A DNA stretch of 64,000 nt. It comes from JBDRLU01 sp043812795. GTDB lineage: Bacteria; Chloroflexota; Dehalococcoidia; Dehalococcoidales; UBA2162. Location: positions 1 through 64,000 of the forward strand of contig JBDRLU010000012.1 in NCBI GenBank assembly GCA_043812795.1, in the 5' to 3' direction. The notes under the pieces are model-generated. The model saw nothing but the letters and a program-made list of their open reading frames with translations, made no database searches and was not told the DNA's origin. Shown piece after piece: positions 28,306 to 37,469 of this stretch. How positions within the stretch are numbered: the first letter of the stretch is position 1; the number at the start of each line of letters is the position of its first letter. The translations under genes were made by a program, and so were the position numbers.

Positions 28306-29069
28306 TCTCTCAGTCCGAAAAGATTCCGGGCATTCTGGGTGGTAATCTCAGCGATGCGACTTTCATCAATATCTCTTAATTCGGCAACACCTTTTAATGA
28401 CCGCAAGACGTCAGCCGGCCTCGACTCGAATTCAAAGGGTGTGCCTCTCCGGTACACTACCGGGCTATCCGTTTCCAGGAGAAGTTGGCTAAGAGGGACT
28501 TCCTTCACTGCCCGGCGGTGTTCTTCATGGTATTCCACGGCTGGGGTCGCCGAAATGAAGTAGCCGTGCTTGATTATTTCACGCAGTACGCTCGAAGTCC
28601 CGGTGTACCAGTGAAAGACTACTTTCTCTAACTGCGCTTCGCGGACGAGATTAAAGGTATCTTGCCAGGCATATCGGGAATGTAGGAGGACTGGTTTCTG
28701 ATATTTGCTGGCTAATTGAAGCACCGGCCGCAATACCTGTTGCTGGTACTCTTTGTCGGCTACTGCCCTCACTCTTTTGTGATAGTCCAGACCGACTTCC
28801 CCGATGCCCGCTATTTCTTCAATATGAGCTTCGATGAAAGCCAGCGTCTGTTCGATATCGGCGTCTTTGAGGTTCCACGGATGCAAGCCCAGGGCAGGAT
28901 AGACGAAATCTTCATATTTTTGGGCTATGCTAAGCACTTTTTGATTGGAAGGCAGGTCGGAACCAACGGCGACGATGGCGCCGATACCGGCGGCTCTAGC
29001 TTGGGCAATGACTGTTTCCAGGTCGGTGATTTCGTCTAAATGGGCGTGAGTATCGATTAGCTGGCGCAT
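28302..29069 (-). CDS. TatD-family metal-dependent hydrolase
   Basis: About 255 residues starting MRQLIDTHAHLDE; ATGs at 29075 and 29087 are in frame. Metal ligands are seen in DTHAHLD, GIGEVGLDYHK, PVLLHSRYAW, VFHWYTG and LLLETDSP. TatD proteins are Mg-dependent 3'-5' DNA/RNA exonucleases or deoxyribonucleases. A -10 TATTAT (29079-29084) and -35 ACGTAA on the plus strand (29102-29107, reads TTACGT) place the transcript start within a few bases of the ATG, so the mRNA may be nearly leaderless. Confidence 0.92.
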   Translation of the reverse strand: MRQLIDTHAHLDEITDLETVIAQARAAGIGAIVAVGSDLPSNQKVLSIAQKYEDFVYPALGLHPWNLKDADIEQTLAFIEAHIEEIAGIGEVGLDYHKRVRAVADKEYQQQVLRPVLQLASKYQKPVLLHSRYAWQDTFNLVREAQLEKVVFHWYTGTSSVLREIIKHGYFISATPAVEYHEEHRRAVKEVPLSQLLLETDSPVVYRRGTPFEFESRPADVLRSLKGVAELRDIDESRIAEITTQNARNLFGLRD

Positions 29070-29074
29070 CGCCA

Positions 29075-29083
29075 TGATATAAT
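29075..29083 (+). promoter_or_regulatory. Extended -10 promoter for the peptidase MA gene
   Basis: TGA-TATAAT at 29075-29083 is an extended -10 element on the plus strand, 34 bases before ATG 29117. It overlaps the minus-strand tatD -10, so the two divergent genes share about 10 bp of promoter. No good -35 is visible. Confidence 0.5.
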
Positions 29084-29116
29084 ACACTAATACTGATTAC
29101 GACGTAAGACAAGACG

Positions 29117-30283
29117 ATGAGAAAAATCCTGATACCACTACTGATGGCCCTGTGCTTAGTGTCCCTGAACGTTCTGAGCGTACAAGGGCAGGAGACAGGC
29201 ATTGTCCTTAAGTCCCAGGAAGTGCATAACCAATTTCCCGAAGGGATTGAATTTGAAGTAATTGCGGAAACAACTCCTGAAGCCCAGATACAGGAAATTA
29301 AGCTCGAATTCAAACTGGTGGGTAGCCAGCGGTCGTCTTATACTTACCTTGAGTTTACTCCGGCCGTCCAGGTTGATGGGAAGTATCTGCTCCATACCGA
29401 CGGCGCCCAGTATAAACCACCGGGAATGTTGATTGAATACCGTTTTGTTATTACCGATAGCGGCGGGTGCGCTGAAGAGACCGAGAAACAGACCTTTCTC
29501 TACCTGGACAGCCGTTTCCAGTGGGAGAAGATAACCGATGGGCTGGTTGAGGTGTACTATTACGGGCCGATGCAAAGCCGGGCGGAGTCGGTCTTGAAAG
29601 CCAGTACGGATACTATCGCCAGCATGGGTACCCTGCTGGGGGTGGCTCCAACTAGGGCTATCCGGGTCCTTGGCTATAATAGTCCAACCGAGATGGCAGC
29701 GGCCCTGCCTTTTCAGGCAGAGGCTATTGCGACTCACTTGATTACAGAAGGGCAAGCCTGGTACGACTATGGCGTATTACTGGAGCTTATCGGCTCGTTT
29801 GAGGCTGAAGGTACAGCCAGCCATGAACTAACTCATATGCTGGTGAGGGAGGTGTTCGGCGGTGCTTTTGTTAACGTTCCGATCTGGCTTAATGAAGGGC
29901 TGGCAGAATATTCCAACGCTAATTCTGCGTTTGCTAATGACCCCCGATTGTCGGCAGCCGCTGCCACAAACCAGCTATTACCGATAAGACACATGCAATC
30001 GTTACCGGGTAAGCCGCAGGACATCTTGCTGGCCTATGCCGAATCACGCTCAATAGTAACATATCTCATCGATACTTATGGCGGGGAGAAATTGAGGGGC
30101 CTGCTGGCTACTTTGAAGCAAGGGGCACAGATAGACGACGCTTTGAAAAAAGTCTATGGCTTCGATCAGGACGGCCTTGATAATGCCTGGCGTGAGAGCC
30201 TTAACTTCCCGCTTTTAGCCGAGCAACCAGCGGCGCCGTCGAGCCGGTGGCAATTCGGCTGTGCTTCCCGTACTGCTCAATAA
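29117..30283 (+). CDS. Secreted peptidase MA-like gluzincin metallopeptidase
   Basis: 388 residues with a signal peptide (residues 1-24, ending VQGQE). Residues about 25-130 form a beta-rich domain. The protease part holds SHELTHMLVRE (about residue 235, HExxH zinc site) and, 20 residues later, WLNEGLAEYSN with the third ligand Glu, the peptidase MA arrangement. It probably cleaves proteins outside the cell. The final part (GGEKLRGLLATLKQ, DDALKKVYG) is the usual helical tail of the family. A broken regulator gene follows. Confidence 0.9.
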   Translation: MRKILIPLLMALCLVSLNVLSVQGQETGIVLKSQEVHNQFPEGIEFEVIAETTPEAQIQEIKLEFKLVGSQRSSYTYLEFTPAVQVDGKYLLHTDGAQYKPPGMLIEYRFVITDSGGCAEETEKQTFLYLDSRFQWEKITDGLVEVYYYGPMQSRAESVLKASTDTIASMGTLLGVAPTRAIRVLGYNSPTEMAAALPFQAEAIATHLITEGQAWYDYGVLLELIGSFEAEGTASHELTHMLVREVFGGAFVNVPIWLNEGLAEYSNANSAFANDPRLSAAAATNQLLPIRHMQSLPGKPQDILLAYAESRSIVTYLIDTYGGEKLRGLLATLKQGAQIDDALKKVYGFDQDGLDNAWRESLNFPLLAEQPAAPSSRWQFGCASRTAQ

Positions 30284-30345
30284 CTCACACGGTTAAGTTC
30301 TGATTTAGTTGAGAATTACTCTTTCGCAGTGACCCTATCCCCTTT

Positions 30346-30898
30346 GTCCTCTTGCCCAAGCTAAACGGTGTTCAGGCTGCGGCGGCTATTAAAAAAGCTT
30401 CTACGAATACTGCCGTACTCTTACTTGCCGCTGTAGGCTACGAGTCTCATATGCTTGACGCTCTCCGTATCGGTGCCAGGGGATTTTAGGGGATATTTAC
30501 TGAAGACAGCTCCCGTCAAATAAATTATTGAGTCAATACGTCTGGTTCACAACGGGGAAGCTGTCTTCAACCTGAGAGCCATCTACAGTTTTGCCGACCA
30601 CGTATCCGGTTATGTTGGTGACGGAAATAAGAAATTCATCTTGGAACTCCTCCATGAGCGCGAGCTGGAGGTCATCAAATTAGCTGCCAATGGAGTAAGC
30701 AATCGGAGGATTACCAAGGAACTTAGCATCAATGAACGGACAGTTCAGACTCATATGATGAATATCTTCAGAAAGCTAGATGTAAGTTCACGCTCCGAAG
30801 CTGTGCTGCACGCTCTCAGAGAAGGCTGGTTGGGTTATGATGACGTGGTTAAAACGAAGCGTACGACCCAGAAAAGTGCATGTCAAGAGGGATTCTAA
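30346..30898 (+). pseudogene. Decayed NarL/FixJ-type response regulator
   Basis: Receiver remains are readable from 30346 (LNGVQAAAAIKKA, then AVLLLAAVGYESHMLDALRI). The first half, with the phospho-Asp, is missing. A 10-base near-duplication (AGGGGATTTT/AGGGGATATT, 30479-30498) shifts the frame exactly at GARG-YLLK, and TAA at 30521 interrupts LLKTAPVK-IIESIRLVHNG. The C-terminal LuxR-type HTH remains open (30641-30898): LHERELEVIKLAANGVSNRR, ERTVQTHMMNIFRKLDVSSR. It could be expressed alone from TTG 30641, but more likely the gene is dead. Confidence 0.85.
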
Positions 30899-30994
30899 TA
30901 GTCCCGTAGTGTAAACCAAGCCCCATTCGCTGTAGTTTTCATGGTTTAGCTCGAGCTTTTAACGACTATATTGACAAGTCGTCCTACCATACAT

Positions 30995-31013
30995 TCCGCT
31001 ATTTTGTGCAATT
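30995..31013 (+). repeat. 19-bp direct repeat, left copy, beside RCC1-dockerin gene
   Basis: TCCGCTATTTTGTGCAATT occurs here and again at 32559-32577 in the same orientation. The two copies enclose the RCC1-dockerin gene with 49 and 156 bases to spare. Confidence 0.75.
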
Positions 31014-31061
31014 AGGTCACGAACTACTATTTTGTGAATAGGGACACCTTTCAAGTAAAAG

Positions 31062-32402
31062 TTAGCCTGGCCCAGCAATTATTCTTTCTACACTAGTGAT
31101 ATCAATAGCGTTGATAATGCCATCTTGGTTGACATCAGAGCTCGGTGTCGGGTCATCTAGGTGGACAATAATCCGCTCTACTTGGGTGATATCTATCGAG
31201 TTGACCTCTCCATCTCCATTGGCGTCACCGGGCAACAAATTCGGTACGGTGGCTAGGCTATGCCCAAAGCCGGCGGCGATGGCGACTGCCCCACTCAGGT
31301 TCTGTACTTGGACCGGAGTGTATCTATCGGCGGTGGAGGTATCCCCCAACTGACCGTTGCCGTTCCAGCCCCATGCCCAGACAGTGCCGTCTGACTTCAG
31401 TGCTAGGCTATGGTGGCTGAGGGCGCTGCCGGAGATCGCGACCACCCCGCTCAGGTTATGTACCTGAACTGGGGTATTTCTCTGGGTGACGCTATTATCG
31501 CCCACTTCGCCGCTACCGTTAGAGCCCCAGGCCCAGACGGTGCCGTCCGATTTTAGCGCCAAGCTATGGTATGCGCCGCTGGAGACAGCCACCATCCCGC
31601 TCAGACCGCTCACCTGGACCGGAGTTAATCTCTGGGTGGTGGTATTATCGCCCAGCTGGCCTTTAGAGTTATTACCCCATGCCCAGACAGTGCCGTCTGA
31701 CTTCACCGCCAGGCTGTGGTATCCGCCGCTAGAGACAGCCACCACCCCGTTCAGACCGCTCACCTGAACCGGAATTAATCTCCGGGTGGTAGTGCCGTCG
31801 CCCAGCTCACCGTGGCCGTTATAGCCCCAGGCCCAGACGATACCATCAGACTTCAGCGCCAGGCTATGTTCACTACCCCCGGCGATGGCCACTACTCCGC
31901 TGAGGCCGCTAACCTGGACCGGAATGCGTCTATTGGTGGTGGAGGTGTCTCCCAACTGACCGTTGCCGTTCCAGCCCCATGCCCAGACAGTGCCGTCTGA
32001 CTTCACCGCCAGGCTATGGTATGCACCGGCAGCGATGCCTGTAACACTGCTGAGGTTCTGCACCTGTACCGGAAGGTAGTTATCAGCGGTGGAATTATTT
32101 CCCAGTTGACCTTCGCTGTTTTCACCCCATGCCCGGACAGTACCATCTGACTTCACCGCCAGACTATGGTATGTACCGGCAGCGATGCCTGTAACACTGC
32201 TGAGGTTCTGCACCTGTACCGGAAGGTAGCTATCAGCGGTGGAATTATTTCCCAGCTGGCCTCTGGAGTTACCGCCCCATGCCAAAGGGTTGCCCAGTGA
32301 GGGAGACGCAGCCGCCGGAGCCGCGAAAGGGAGTTGTAATGCCAAGATAATCACCGAAAGTAAGGGGGATACAAGTGCTCGCGCTTGCCTGAGCCATTTC
32401 AT
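31062..32402 (-). CDS. Secreted RCC1-repeat protein with C-terminal dockerin
   Basis: 446 residues: signal peptide (1-32, ending APAAA), then seven RCC1-type repeats of about 50 residues (pattern SLALKSDGTVWAWG-x-N-x-x-GQLGD, then TPVQVSGLSGVVAI) that should close into a beta-propeller. Residues about 390-446 form a type I dockerin with two calcium loops, DANGDGEVNSIDITQVERII and DVNQDGIINAIDITSVERII. Dockerins bind cohesins; none is visible in this window. It probably acts outside the cell; the ligand is unknown. Strong internal repetition makes copy-number errors in assembly possible. Confidence 0.93.
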   Translation of the reverse strand: MKWLRQARALVSPLLSVIILALQLPFAAPAAASPSLGNPLAWGGNSRGQLGNNSTADSYLPVQVQNLSSVTGIAAGTYHSLAVKSDGTVRAWGENSEGQLGNNSTADNYLPVQVQNLSSVTGIAAGAYHSLAVKSDGTVWAWGWNGNGQLGDTSTTNRRIPVQVSGLSGVVAIAGGSEHSLALKSDGIVWAWGYNGHGELGDGTTTRRLIPVQVSGLNGVVAVSSGGYHSLAVKSDGTVWAWGNNSKGQLGDNTTTQRLTPVQVSGLSGMVAVSSGAYHSLALKSDGTVWAWGSNGSGEVGDNSVTQRNTPVQVHNLSGVVAISGSALSHHSLALKSDGTVWAWGWNGNGQLGDTSTADRYTPVQVQNLSGAVAIAAGFGHSLATVPNLLPGDANGDGEVNSIDITQVERIIVHLDDPTPSSDVNQDGIINAIDITSVERIIAGPG

Positions 32403-32558
32403 ATCTTTATCTCAATTTATTTATCTTCTGTAATGTAAATACTTTCGGCTTTTTTGATTAAGTGTCATTTTCCACCGTATTGAGGTTTTAGTAGTTGCAT
32501 ATTAATGATTTATTTACCTGACGTCAAGGATATTAAAAAGTACGTTCGTATCGCACAA

Positions 32559-32577
32559 TCCGCTATTTTGTGCAATT
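32559..32577 (+). repeat. 19-bp direct repeat, right copy
   Basis: Exact copy of 30995-31013. It lies upstream of the RCC1-dockerin start, next to an A/T-rich promoter-like region. Confidence 0.75.
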
Positions 32578-32640
32578 GGTACAAGGTAAGAGCGAGGCAG
32601 AGTATTTCGTTACTCGTAGTTCGTTCTCTACCACTGGAAG

Positions 32641-34062
32641 TCAGGTAACGTTGTTGTGCGTAGACTTTTCACAAACCGGGACACTTTCCGAATTGAAGTT
32701 GTCGTCGGACTTAAGCCAGTAGAGTTCGCTTGATTTGCTGGTGGGTCTTGCCTCCCAGGTCTCAATCCTTCTCTTTGCCGCGAGATTCAAGGGAAGAATA
32801 GTCCCCAAGGCCTGTAAAAGGCCAAGGCAGTGGACAGATGAGAGCGTCCGCTCCAGTATTTCCCTCGTGCTGTAGAAACGTCTTACAACTTCGTCGGTTC
32901 CGGCCTGAAGTTCCTCTGGAGTCATCCTCTTTGGCTGGAAAACGACATGAAAGAAGTCGTAGTACTTCCAGTCCTTGGTGAGAATGCGGCCTTCTTTCTC
33001 CATCTGACTGTATATCACGGTTCCAGGCAAAGGTGTGAGAACAGTGATCTGGGCTAGCTCGATACGGCTGGCTTTGAGAAAATCTAGCGTCCGGTCAAAA
33101 ACCTCTGGACCATCTTCATCAAAACCGAAGATAATGCCGGCCTCAACAGCGATCCCAGCTCGGTGGAGGACCTCTATGGCCCCAAGATAGGTCTCTGCCT
33201 GGCAGAACCCTTTCTCCACCTTGTGCAGGCTCTCGTTAGAGAGAGACTCAAGCCCCACGAATAAGCCTTTACAGCCACTGTCAACTGCAGCCTCAAGAAG
33301 TTCTGAATCCTGTGCGATGGTAAGCGCCGCTTGGCTATACCAATGTCTATTGAGTGGTTTGAGACCGGAGAAGAGCTTCAGCGCATATGAGCGGTCAGCG
33401 ACCAAGTTGTCATCGATGAAGAGCACCAACTTGCCGGAGAGGCCTGCAATCTCATTGATGATTTCTTCCACTGGCCGATGGCGATAATGTGCTCCATAAA
33501 AAGAGGTAATGGAACAAAAGGTACAGCGATTGGGACAGCCCCTGGAGGTCTGGACACTGTTTCGCGTAAAATATTCCGTAGGGTCAAGAAGGTCCCGTCG
33601 CGGAAGCCCAAGGCCGCGCAGGCTAGCATATGGGTCGCTCTGGTAGACCCGTTTCAGGGCTCCAACTTCCAGGTCTCTAAGCATCCGGGGCCACGAGGGC
33701 TCGGCATCGCCCATACACACTGCATCGCAGTGTTCTAGGGCCTCTTCTGGCAGAAAGGTTGGGTGGAAGCCTCCTGCCAGCACCGGGATTCCGAGGCGGC
33801 GAAATTCCCGTGCGATTTCGTACGCCCGCGGCGCTCCTGCCGTCATAAAAGAGAGTCCAACACACGTCGGCTTCGAAGAGAACTCCAGGGGGCTAACGTA
33901 TTCATCAACGATCCTCACCTCCCAATCGGGTGGGGTTGCCGCAGCAACCGCAAGGAGGCTGAGGCGAGTATGGCGGAAGAAACGCGAGACAATCGGTCTG
34001 CCGCCAGGTTTTACCCTGCAGCTTTCTGGAGCAGGACAGATAAGTAGTACCTCCTTTTCCAT
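32641..34062 (-). CDS. B12-binding radical SAM protein
   Basis: 473 residues from ATG 34062 (GGAGG site six bases before); an extension to 34101 is unsupported. The N-terminal B12-binding fold covers about 1-150 (VGLSFMTAGAPRAYEIAREF, VCMGDAEPSWPRML). The radical SAM core starts TSRGCPNRCTFCSITSFYG (CxxxCxxC for the 4Fe-4S cluster, about 180). VLFIDDNLVAD and GLFVGLESLSNESLHKV follow. This architecture is typical of methylases and ring-forming enzymes of the BchE/HpnP kind. The substrate is not evident; no lipid or antibiotic cluster is adjacent. Confidence 0.9.
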   Translation of the reverse strand: MEKEVLLICPAPESCRVKPGGRPIVSRFFRHTRLSLLAVAAATPPDWEVRIVDEYVSPLEFSSKPTCVGLSFMTAGAPRAYEIAREFRRLGIPVLAGGFHPTFLPEEALEHCDAVCMGDAEPSWPRMLRDLEVGALKRVYQSDPYASLRGLGLPRRDLLDPTEYFTRNSVQTSRGCPNRCTFCSITSFYGAHYRHRPVEEIINEIAGLSGKLVLFIDDNLVADRSYALKLFSGLKPLNRHWYSQAALTIAQDSELLEAAVDSGCKGLFVGLESLSNESLHKVEKGFCQAETYLGAIEVLHRAGIAVEAGIIFGFDEDGPEVFDRTLDFLKASRIELAQITVLTPLPGTVIYSQMEKEGRILTKDWKYYDFFHVVFQPKRMTPEELQAGTDEVVRRFYSTREILERTLSSVHCLGLLQALGTILPLNLAAKRRIETWEARPTSKSSELYWLKSDDNFNSESVPVCEKSTHNNVT

Positions 34063-34396
34063 AACTGGCCTCCGTAATACACATAGTGTACACCGCTGCA
34101 CTAGTCAAAGGCAAAACAGCTACGGAACAACCGGAGGCGTGGGTAGAAGAAGAGTATATGCTAGAAAGCTTATGAATGGACTACTACAAAGTCTGAGCTG
34201 GACAAGACAATCTGCACACGGTACATTAACGGCCACATCGGCATATAGCTATGCTACTTCGACGCCACAGGTCAGGAACACTGCACGAAATGAGTTATCG
34301 TTGGATTTATCTAACCCACCATATGAGAGCCGGACTTTTTATGAAACCATAAAAAGTCAGTGCATATTTCTTCAACAAACGTATATTCTAATCTCT
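34063..34396. other. Intergenic gap with perfect hairpin at 34333-34358
   Basis: No gene is supported. GACTTTTTATG and CATAAAAAGTC (11 bp each) enclose loop AAAC at 34333-34358, about 40 bases past the MmgE/PrpD stop on the minus strand. It lacks a T tract on either side, so it could be an mRNA 3' end structure or a binding site, not a standard terminator. Confidence 0.5.
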
Positions 34397-35773
34397 TTAT
34401 AGGGGCAAAAGAAAAGGCCGAAGCTCTCGAATATTTTTTACTTGTTCTAGATTCCAGATTTTTTCACTCAGTTTCAGGGCGCGGTCTTTCCCTAAGATTG
34501 GTGTCATCAAATCCTGACTTTTTTCCTCCACCTCTTTCCTCATAAGGGGGTTCTCAACCGTACCTCGCACACTTACCACGTGCTCCTTAAATAGAGTACC
34601 ATCCCTAGTTGTAATCTCAACGATACCCTGTCTAATAATCTTAGCTGCGGTCAGTTCAGGGTCCTCAATCAAATCAATACGCTTTTTTATTTCTAGCACT
34701 GCGGGGTCGTTCATGCGTTCGTATGAATGAGCTGCTTCAAATGTTAAATTCCCCTCCAACAGGGTTACCGCCAGTATGTATTGCAGATTTACGTCGGGCA
34801 TATTCCGGTTATCAACAACCTTGGCACCGTACGCTGGTAAACGGGCTTTAATGTCCCTTACGTCCTCGGATTTTATCCCATGTTTTTTAATTATCAATAA
34901 AAGTGCATCTAAAGGAGCCTGTATCGGGGAACCCACCGGGAATCTTTTAATATTGGTGAACATAATCTCATAGTAATTCCCCAGTCCCTGCGTTAACAGA
35001 TGGGGTTCGGGAGAAGAGGAAAAAGCTTCTATAAAATTATCTTGTCCGCTGAAAGGGTCTTCAACTCCGGTAAATCCCGACTGTACCAGGATCGCCGCAG
35101 TTACGCCGTTACGCGCCGGCATCCCGCCAAATACGAAGGCTTTTTCAACGTGTTCGGCATCACGTGCCCAATACTTCACGCCCGAGGTCTGCTGGGCAGT
35201 GTAAGATAATACATATCTCACCTGGTGGGCATCCAGTCGAGCTACCGAAGCCGCTGCTGCCGCAGCACCAAAGGTAGGTCCAATGGTGTGAGCACTTCGG
35301 TGCATACGGTTCAGATTGTCCACCCCTAGTGCCTGAGTCATACGGCAGCCGATATCATATCCAGCAACTACTCCCTTAAGAAAGCTCATGCCATCGGCCT
35401 GTTCTCTTTCTGACATCGAAAGAGCCGCTGATACTATGCCGCACCCAGGATGGGTATAAGACTTAGGGTGGGAATCGTCAGTCTCGTCGGCGTGTGCCAT
35501 AATTCCATTGGCAAAGGCCGCATTTATCGCCGATGTCACTGTGTGCGAACCGATGACCTGAGCCTCCTTCACTCCAGCTTGACTCCTGGCATATTTTCTT
35601 GCTAACCGGCCAGGTTTAAGTTGTGAGCCGGAAACCATAGCTGCCATCGTATCCAGAATGTGATGCTTTGCTTTTTCCACCACTTCTGGAGGAAGCTCTA
35701 CCTGTCCGCTTTTGGAGATATAAGCGCTTACCTCTTCAATCACACTTCTGGTTGAGCTGCTATCCTTTGGCAT
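34397..35773 (-). CDS. MmgE/PrpD-family protein (first of three)
   Basis: 458 residues with an AGGAGGAG site. Family landmarks are AKHHILDTMAAMVSG (about 38), AFANGIMAHADETDDSHPKS (about 90), and HRSAHTIGPTFGAAAAAASV. The family includes 2-methylcitrate dehydratase and cis-aconitate decarboxylase, acting on di/tricarboxylates without an Fe-S cluster. Two further paralogues lie at 45669 and 47472 beside acyl-CoA genes; this copy stands alone. A perfect inverted repeat lies 57 bases before the start (35830-35851). Confidence 0.9.
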   Translation of the reverse strand: MPKDSSSTRSVIEEVSAYISKSGQVELPPEVVEKAKHHILDTMAAMVSGSQLKPGRLARKYARSQAGVKEAQVIGSHTVTSAINAAFANGIMAHADETDDSHPKSYTHPGCGIVSAALSMSEREQADGMSFLKGVVAGYDIGCRMTQALGVDNLNRMHRSAHTIGPTFGAAAAAASVARLDAHQVRYVLSYTAQQTSGVKYWARDAEHVEKAFVFGGMPARNGVTAAILVQSGFTGVEDPFSGQDNFIEAFSSSPEPHLLTQGLGNYYEIMFTNIKRFPVGSPIQAPLDALLLIIKKHGIKSEDVRDIKARLPAYGAKVVDNRNMPDVNLQYILAVTLLEGNLTFEAAHSYERMNDPAVLEIKKRIDLIEDPELTAAKIIRQGIVEITTRDGTLFKEHVVSVRGTVENPLMRKEVEEKSQDLMTPILGKDRALKLSEKIWNLEQVKNIRELRPFLLPL

Positions 35774-36238
35774 TTCTCCTCCTTTCTAGTGTCGTCTTAA
35801 ACCAAGGCTCAGGGTCTTAAAAGAGTGAACGCACTAAACTTGATTAGTGCGATTCAGCTATAGAGACTGTAAATAGTCTGCCATGCTTTGTCAACATCCA
35901 TTTGTGACTAGGCTCTTCTCATATGAATGTACTCATCAAGAGTTATTTCGAAACTTGAATTAGACTTGGTGGTGCAAGCGTCAGGATTGCTACTCAGTAG
36001 TAAGAGCTAATTTCCAGTATCTCAGGGGTATGCTCCAAACGGTGGGGCTTGTTGCCGAACTATGAACAGGTATAGAATGAGCGCAGTCAAAAAACCTCCT
36101 ATTAAAGCTATGAATCACTTTGGCCCTTGATGTTGTTAAGAATCTAAAGACTCTTGAAGAAGCTGGAACATGTAATTATCCGTTGGCTAAGGATAGAGGG
36201 TTACCAAATACAGATAAAATCGGGGAAAGGAGGCGTAT
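35774..36238. other. Intergenic gap between MmgE/PrpD and amidohydrolase fragment
   Basis: Holds the inverted repeat at 35830-35851. From about 36110 a short frame reads LDVVKNLKTLEEAG, then NYPLAKDRGLPNTDKIGERR, and ends in a TGA overlapping ATG 36239. This looks like the last 40 residues of a lost upstream gene coupled to the next one, but I cannot name it. Confidence 0.4.
35830..35851 (-). promoter_or_regulatory. Candidate operator palindrome upstream of MmgE/PrpD
   Basis: CGCACTAA-acttga-TTAGTGCG is a perfect 8-bp inverted repeat with a 6-base centre, 57 bases upstream of the MmgE/PrpD ATG. The shape fits a dimeric repressor of the TetR or GntR kind. The regulator is not in sight. Confidence 0.45.
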
Positions 36239-36514
36239 ATGGTGATTATCGATTCTCACTATCACACGACATACATGCTACCACTCACTGTAGATGAGGA
36301 AGTCATCAGGCGAAGGGCCGAAAGTCTTTATGCTTCACACGGCCCGAGCGCTAGAGCAGGCGGGACCAATATTACCGTTGATGAGATCCGGCAAAGGTTA
36401 CTTTCCTACGCACCGGACCCGCACGGCGAAAAGCTGATAGAGCGACAGGCAAAAGCTAAGATAGACGTCACAGTCCTGTGTGCTGCGGACAATCCGTTTG
36501 ATGGAATCCGGTAA
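36239..36514 (+). pseudogene. Amidohydrolase N-terminal fragment
   Basis: Begins with a perfect AAAGGAGG site and ATG. IIDSHYHTTYMLPLT carries the HxH metal motif of amidohydrolase-2 type proteins, and KLIERQAKAKIDVTVLCA matches the first barrel strands. After about 85 residues the sequence stops, where the family needs about 300. From about 36501 the DNA codes, in another frame, for the tail of methylenetetrahydrofolate reductase. A deletion fused the two genes. Confidence 0.7.
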
Positions 36515-36980
36515 GGATATGGGTGGCAATAACCTTGAGGGCGCCACCCAATTTTGTGCTGGCGCTATTGTCACTCCTGAAGCTCGGCCGCTCGAACCGC
36601 AGCTAATAAAGTTTGAAAAGAAAGTCGAGGCCGGCGCCCAATTTTTCCAAACGCAGGCAATTTACGACCTCGACAACTTCGGCAAATTCATGCAACACGC
36701 CCGCAAGTTTCCGGTCAAGATACTCGCCGGGATAGTACTGCTATCGTCGGCTAGAATGGCAAAGTACATGACTGAAAACGTTCCCGGTATCTTTGTACCC
36801 CAGAAGCTGATTGATGAATTGACCGACGCCCCCAAGGGTGGGGCACTAGCCAAGGGCATCGAGATTGCAGGGCGGATGATTGCTGCTTTGAAAAAGGACG
36901 CCCTCTGCGACGGCGTCCATATTATGGCCATTGGCAGAGAGGAAGTGGTTCCTGATATTCTGGTGGCGGCAGGACTGTAG
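36501..36980 (+). pseudogene. Methylenetetrahydrofolate reductase C-terminal fragment
   Basis: About 160 residues: NNLEGATQFCAGAIVTP, KKVEAGAQFFQTQAIYDLDN (substrate-binding region), KILAGIVLLSSARMAKYM and GVHIMAIGREEVVPDIL. These are the second half of an MTHFR barrel. The N-terminal half, with the catalytic Glu and most FMN contacts, is missing. ATG 36501 would allow a short protein, but without function as a reductase. The join to the amidohydrolase head lies near 36495-36510. Confidence 0.75.
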
Positions 36981-37469
36981 AAATGCGTTGGCAGGGCTTG
37001 TCCCAGTAAATTTGGTAAAGATGTTCTCAAACGTAACAATCCATCTAATCGTTTCCTCTTAACAGGGCAAATCCGATGGTATTTGGGATCGCCTACGTGA
37101 CCAAATAAAGTAATTGAGCAACAGAGCCGGACCGACGTTAAGCCAACGGAGGTTCCCAAAGTCTTACCCGTTGCAACTCCGTGGCTTGTGTAGAGCGTTA
37201 TCAGGCAATACAATGGGAAGTTTCCGTTATTTTCCATGTGGCTGCTCGATGTTTCCCGTAACGCTTACGACGAAGGGAATAGGGGAGGGCGATTATCTGT
37301 TCGGCTTTCCCTAACAGGGAAAGGGGAGGGGTGTTTTAAGAGGAGGCGAAGCCCCCTCTTTATTTACTCACTTAGTCTTTTGGGAGAGGGGTCAGGGGTG
37401 AGGTCAAGCTCTAAAGAGATGCCAACCAAAAACGAACCTAACCGCTCATGCTGGCCTTTCGACTTACCT
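36981..37469. other. Intergenic gap with G-rich palindromic repeats
   Basis: No gene. CTTTCCCT-aac-AGGGAAAG (37305-37323) and an imperfect AAGAGGaGGC-gaa-GCCcCCTCTT hairpin (37338-37360) are followed by GGGAGAGGGGTCAGGGGTGA (37382-37401). The last phrase has relatives at 63686-63705 and 60276-60320, suggesting a dispersed G-rich repeat family. Confidence 0.5.

Noticed and set aside
31062..32402. Regular repeats as a possible CRISPR array
   Set aside because: The periodicity is about 150 bases and encodes RCC1 repeats in one frame; no short identical repeats with unique spacers. No CRISPR was seen anywhere in the window.
34139..34402. 87-codon plus-strand frame after the radical SAM gene
   Set aside because: No ribosome site, low-complexity composition, ends in the tail of a clear minus-strand gene.
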